Shown here in pieces: positions 61,514-64,000 of a stretch of 64,000 nt of DNA. This stretch comes from RCIO01 sp035555795 (GTDB lineage: Bacteria > Pseudomonadota > Alphaproteobacteria > Rhizobiales > Rhizobiaceae): positions 127,473 through 191,472 of the forward strand of contig DATMGE010000072.1 in NCBI GenBank assembly GCA_035555795.1. Reading direction: 5' to 3'. Numbering within the stretch: the first letter of the stretch is position 1; each line of letters begins with the position of its first letter. The notes under the pieces were generated by a model, which ran no database searches, had not been told where the DNA came from, and saw only the letters and a list, made by a program, of their open reading frames with translations. Both the position numbers and the translations under genes were made by a program.

Positions 61514-61834
61514 ATGAACGACCTTCCCGAGAGCGCGTGGCTCTGGGTGGCAAAGGCAGGTGGCGCGGTTGCCGGTTCGGCGATCTCGCTGGCCTATGTG
61601 CTGCCCAACGGCCGCCGCGAGGCTGCGATACGCTTTGCCGTGGGTGTCGCATGCGGTCTCGTCTTCGGCGGTGCGGCGGGGCTGAAGCTGGCGACCGAGC
61701 TCGGCATCGGCGCGGCACTTGGACCCGGCGAGCGCATGTTGATGGGCTCGGCCGCCGCCAGCCTCTGCGCATGGTGGGCGCTGGGGCTGCTCCAGCGCGC
61801 GCTGGGCCGCAAGCCGGTTCCGCCGGCCGAATAA
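61514..61834 (+). CDS. Small hydrophobic GTA-cluster protein (orfg3.5-type, DUF6107-like)
   Basis: 106 residues with GAAAGGA before the ATG. Three hydrophobic stretches (GGAVAGSAISLAYVL, AVGVACGLVFGGAAGL, MGSAAASLCAWWALGLL) indicate a small integral membrane protein. Genes of this kind sit between portal and protease in rhizobial GTA clusters; the role is unknown (holin-like or assembly-site anchor are guesses). I assign DUF6107 from memory of the neighbourhood only. Confidence 0.65.
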   Translation: MNDLPESAWLWVAKAGGAVAGSAISLAYVLPNGRREAAIRFAVGVACGLVFGGAAGLKLATELGIGAALGPGERMLMGSAAASLCAWWALGLLQRALGRKPVPPAE

Positions 61835-61851
61835 GTTCAAGGAGCACGATC

Positions 61852-62439
61852 ATGGATGATGCGGGGGCCGATGCGGTCCGCGAACGGAAATTCGTGCCTG
61901 TCGCAATCGAGAAAGTGAACGCGACGGGCAGTTTCAGCGGCTATGCCAGCCTTTTCGGCAAGATCGATCTGGGGCGCGACGTGGTGGAGCGGGGCGCGTT
62001 TGCGGCGTCGCTGGCCAAACGGGGTGCCGCCGGCATCCGCATGCTCTTCCAGCATGATCCCAAGGAGCCGATCGGCTTCTGGGCGGAGGTGCGGGAGGAT
62101 GAGCGTGGGCTGTTCGTGCGCGGACGGCTGGCGCTGGGCTCGGCCAGGGCGCGCGACGTGCATGCGCTGATGCGCAGCGGCGCGCTCGACGGGCTGTCGA
62201 TCGGCTTCCGCTCGGTGCGGGCGCGTCGCGAGGCCGGGAGCGGCATCCGCAGGATACGCGAAGCGGATCTCTGGGAAATCTCTGTCGTGACCTTTCCCAT
62301 GCTGCCCGAAGCGCGGGTGACGCAGGTGAAGGGCGCGCGACAGCGCCTTCCGCAACATCCATTCCAATCCCAATCCGGCCTGGCGGGGACGATCCGCCGG
62401 GCCGCACGACTGTTCAAGCAGAGGAACCGCCACAGATGA
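61852..62439 (+). CDS. GTA-like HK97 prohead protease (orfg4)
   Basis: 195 residues from ATG 61852, with AAGGAG eight bases upstream; the long open frame before it overlaps the small membrane gene. GSFSGYASLFGKIDLGRDVVERGAF, RMLFQHDPKEPIGFW (the His of the protease) and LSIGFRSVRARR, then LWEISVVTFPML are the HK97 prohead-protease signature. It trims the capsid protein during maturation. Its stop overlaps the capsid start (ATGA). Confidence 0.92.
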   Translation: MDDAGADAVRERKFVPVAIEKVNATGSFSGYASLFGKIDLGRDVVERGAFAASLAKRGAAGIRMLFQHDPKEPIGFWAEVREDERGLFVRGRLALGSARARDVHALMRSGALDGLSIGFRSVRARREAGSGIRRIREADLWEISVVTFPMLPEARVTQVKGARQRLPQHPFQSQSGLAGTIRRAARLFKQRNRHR

Positions 62440-63683
62440 GGTTTGACCACATGCATGCACCTGAGACCAAGAGCGCGGACGGCGAGATCGGCGCGGCCTT
62501 CGACGACTTCATGTCGGCCTTTGAAGGCTTCAAGGACGCCAATGAGGAGCGCCTGCGCCAGATCGAAAGCCGGATGGGCGCGGATGTCGTGACGTCGGAG
62601 AAGATCGATCGCATTTCCCATGCGATGGACGAACAGAAAAAGGCGATGGACCGCCTGATCCTGAAACGCGCCCGGCCGGAACTGGGCGGCGCGGCGGCGG
62701 CGCCGCTTGCGCTGGAGCACAAGGAGGCCTTCCACGCCTATCTGCGCAGCGGCGACGACCGGCAGCTCAAGGCGATCGAGCAGAAGGCGATGTCCTATGG
62801 CTCGGCTGCCGATGGCGGCTATCTGGTGCCGGCGGCGATCGAGCAGGAGATCGGTGGCAAGCTGGCGCAGATTTCGCCGATCCGCTCGATCGCCACGGTG
62901 CGGCAGGTGTCGAGCGCGGTGCTGAAGAAGCCGTTTTCGGTGACGGGCCCGGTGGTTGGCTGGGCGGCCGAGACGGCCGCGCGCAGCCAGACTGCAAGCC
63001 CGACGCTGGATGAACTGCAGTTCCCGACCGCCGAGCTCTACGCCATGCCGGCAGCGACGCCGGCACTGCTGGAGGACAGCGTGGTCGATCTCGACCGCTG
63101 GATTTCGGCGGAGATCGAAACCGCCTTCGCGGAGCAGGAGGGCACCGCCTTCGTTTCCGGCGACGGCACCAACAAGCCCAAGGGTTTCCTCAGCTATGCC
63201 AAGGCAGCGGAAAGCGCCTGGGAATGGGGCAAGATCGGCTATGTGGCGACGGGCGAGGCAGGCGATTTCGCCGAGACCGATCCAGCCGACGTGCTGATCG
63301 ACACGATCTATGCGCTGAAGGCCGGCTATCGCCAGAATGCCAGCTGGGTGATGAACCGCCGCACGCAGGCGGCGCTGCGCAAGATCAAGGATGGCGACGG
63401 GAACTATCTTTGGCAGCCGCCGGCCGCTCCGGGCGGCCGCGCCATGCTGATGGGCTTCCAGGTGGTCGAATCCGAGGACATGCCCAACATGGCGACCGAC
63501 GCCACGCCGATCGCGTTCGGCGATTTTGCACGCGGCTATCTCGTGGTGGACCGCACCGGCGTGCGCGTGCTGCGCGACCCGTATTCCGCCAAGCCCTATG
63601 TGCTCTTCTACACGACCAAGCGTGTTGGCGGCGGCGTGCAGGATTTCGACGCCATCAAGCTGGTCAAGTTCGGCACGGCCTGA
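62436..63683 (+). CDS. GTA-like HK97-fold major capsid protein (orfg5)
   Basis: 415 residues, ATG 62436 overlapping orfg4 by 4 bp; ATG 62451 is an alternative. The N-terminal ~110 residues are a helical coiled scaffold-like delta domain (FDDFMSAFEGFKDANEERLRQIESRM), removed by the protease, then the HK97 fold with GYLVPAAIEQEIGGKLAQISPIRSIATVRQ, GFLSYAKAAES and WVMNRRTQAALRKIKDGDGNYLWQPP. It builds the GTA head. Two hairpins follow it. Confidence 0.94.
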   Translation: MRFDHMHAPETKSADGEIGAAFDDFMSAFEGFKDANEERLRQIESRMGADVVTSEKIDRISHAMDEQKKAMDRLILKRARPELGGAAAAPLALEHKEAFHAYLRSGDDRQLKAIEQKAMSYGSAADGGYLVPAAIEQEIGGKLAQISPIRSIATVRQVSSAVLKKPFSVTGPVVGWAAETAARSQTASPTLDELQFPTAELYAMPAATPALLEDSVVDLDRWISAEIETAFAEQEGTAFVSGDGTNKPKGFLSYAKAAESAWEWGKIGYVATGEAGDFAETDPADVLIDTIYALKAGYRQNASWVMNRRTQAALRKIKDGDGNYLWQPPAAPGGRAMLMGFQVVESEDMPNMATDATPIAFGDFARGYLVVDRTGVRVLRDPYSAKPYVLFYTTKRVGGGVQDFDAIKLVKFGTA

Positions 63684-63688
63684 CTCCG

Positions 63689-63755
63689 GCGCGGGCGGGT
63701 TCGCCCGCGCGCCGCGCCACCGGCGGTCCCGGTCGTTCTCCTGCCGGGACCGCCG
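63689..63755 (+). terminator. Two tandem hairpins after the capsid gene
   Basis: GCGCGGGCG (63689-63697) pairs with CGCCCGCGC (63702-63710) over a GGTT loop; CGGCGGTCCCGG (63721-63732) pairs with CCGGGACCGCCG (63744-63755) over 11 bases. Neither has a T-tract. They may attenuate or stabilise the high-level capsid transcript, and lie 33 bp before the next gene. Confidence 0.6.
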
Positions 63756-63787
63756 ACAAATTCCATGACGAGCGACGGAGCAGCAAA

Positions 63788-64000
63788 TTGACATTATTCA
63801 GGACGGTCGCGCCGGGCGCGATGGCGGTTTCGGTCGCAGAGGCCAAGGCAAATTTGCGTATCGCCCATGGCTCAGAGGACGAACTGATCGGCAGTCTTAT
63901 CGCGGCTGCGACGGAAGAGGTGGAGCGGACGACCTCGCTGGCGCTGATCGACCAGGACTGGCGCATGACGCTGGACGACGTACCACGCTCGTCCATGGTG
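63788..64000 (+). CDS. GTA-like head-tail connector protein (orfg6; 3' truncated by window edge)
   Basis: TTG start at 63788 with GGAG eight bases before; 71 residues visible. LFRTVAPGAMAVSVAEAKANLRIAHGSEDELIGSLIAAATEEVERTTSLALIDQDWRMTL matches the gp6/phiE125 gp8 type adaptor (PF05135), with SVAEAKAHLRV-like start and a helix ending TTSLALIDQDW. It joins the portal to the tail in GTA and related siphophages. The frame is open to the window end. The distance to the capsid gene (104 bp) is filled by the two hairpins. Confidence 0.78.
   Translation, partial: MTLFRTVAPGAMAVSVAEAKANLRIAHGSEDELIGSLIAAATEEVERTTSLALIDQDWRMTLDDVPRSSMV

Noticed and set aside
58583..64000. Active temperate prophage
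   Set aside because: No integrase, repressor, lysis or att-like sequence is seen and the gene order matches GTA clusters; cannot be fully excluded because the right edge is cut.
1..64000. CRISPR array or other regularly spaced repeat arrays
   Set aside because: No run of similar repeats with unique spacers of constant length was found at any scale.

Overview
This 64 kb window is high-GC chromosomal DNA from an alphaproteobacterium, most likely a Hyphomicrobiales (Rhizobiales) member close to the Mesorhizobium/Phyllobacteriaceae group. The evidence is a MucR-family regulator, a CysN-CysC (NodQ-type) fusion, DUF1491/DUF2336/DUF5330/DUF6456 proteins, a CtrA-type box, RIME-like palindromic repeats and a Rhodobacter-type gene transfer agent (GTA) cluster. 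No rRNA, insertion sequence, integrase or CRISPR array was seen; one tRNA-Pro(CGG) is present. Genus-level placement is inference.

Layout. 1-8.3 kb: an envelope glycolipid cluster (LpxB-like glycosyltransferase cut by the window edge, MsbA-like ABC exporter, GT2 glycosyltransferase, all overlapping), then an SDR protein, a LysE exporter, DUF1499, an MBL-fold hydrolase and BioY. 8.5-13.4 kb: sulfate activation (cysD, cysNC fusion, cysQ) and a convergent DegT-type aminotransferase. 13.6-26.2 kb: a tightly coupled glycogen/alpha-glucan operon, glgP-glgB-glgC-glgA-pgm-glgX-GH13 alpha-glucosidase. 26.2-28.4 kb: an orphan TadG/TadE pair. 28.5-33.5 kb: cyclase family protein, tRNA-Pro, SCP2-type thiolase, asparaginase, Gre-like factor, and a Doc toxin/AbrB antitoxin pair with a duplicated operator-promoter. 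33.6-37.2 kb: both methylmalonyl-CoA mutase subunits. 37.4-46.3 kb: HerA-like ATPase, L,D-transpeptidase, haloacid dehalogenase, branched-chain aminotransferase, Fe/Mn superoxide dismutase, two c-type cytochromes and oligopeptidase B.

46.5-54.6 kb is the most unusual part. It holds mucR behind two matched inverted repeats, a stand-alone DnaA domain IV protein whose promoter overlaps a near-consensus DnaA box and appears to give a leaderless mRNA, DUF6456, SufE, DUF5330, a membrane histidine kinase overlapping a peptidoglycan-binding protein, DUF1491, DUF2336, and a perfect TTAA-N7-TTAA CtrA box. I read it as a cell-cycle/envelope regulation neighbourhood. 

54.6-58.3 kb: a split DUF1254/DUF1214 pair, a class A penicillin-binding protein and a small periplasmic protein. 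58.5-64 kb: the head-morphogenesis half of a GTA-like cluster in canonical order (small terminase, large terminase, portal, a small membrane protein, prohead protease, major capsid, head-tail connector), running off the right edge. Two compact hairpins follow the capsid gene.

Most long antisense reading frames here are artefacts of high GC and were not called. Start codons were adjusted where a Shine-Dalgarno, an ATGA overlap or the family length decided the matter.
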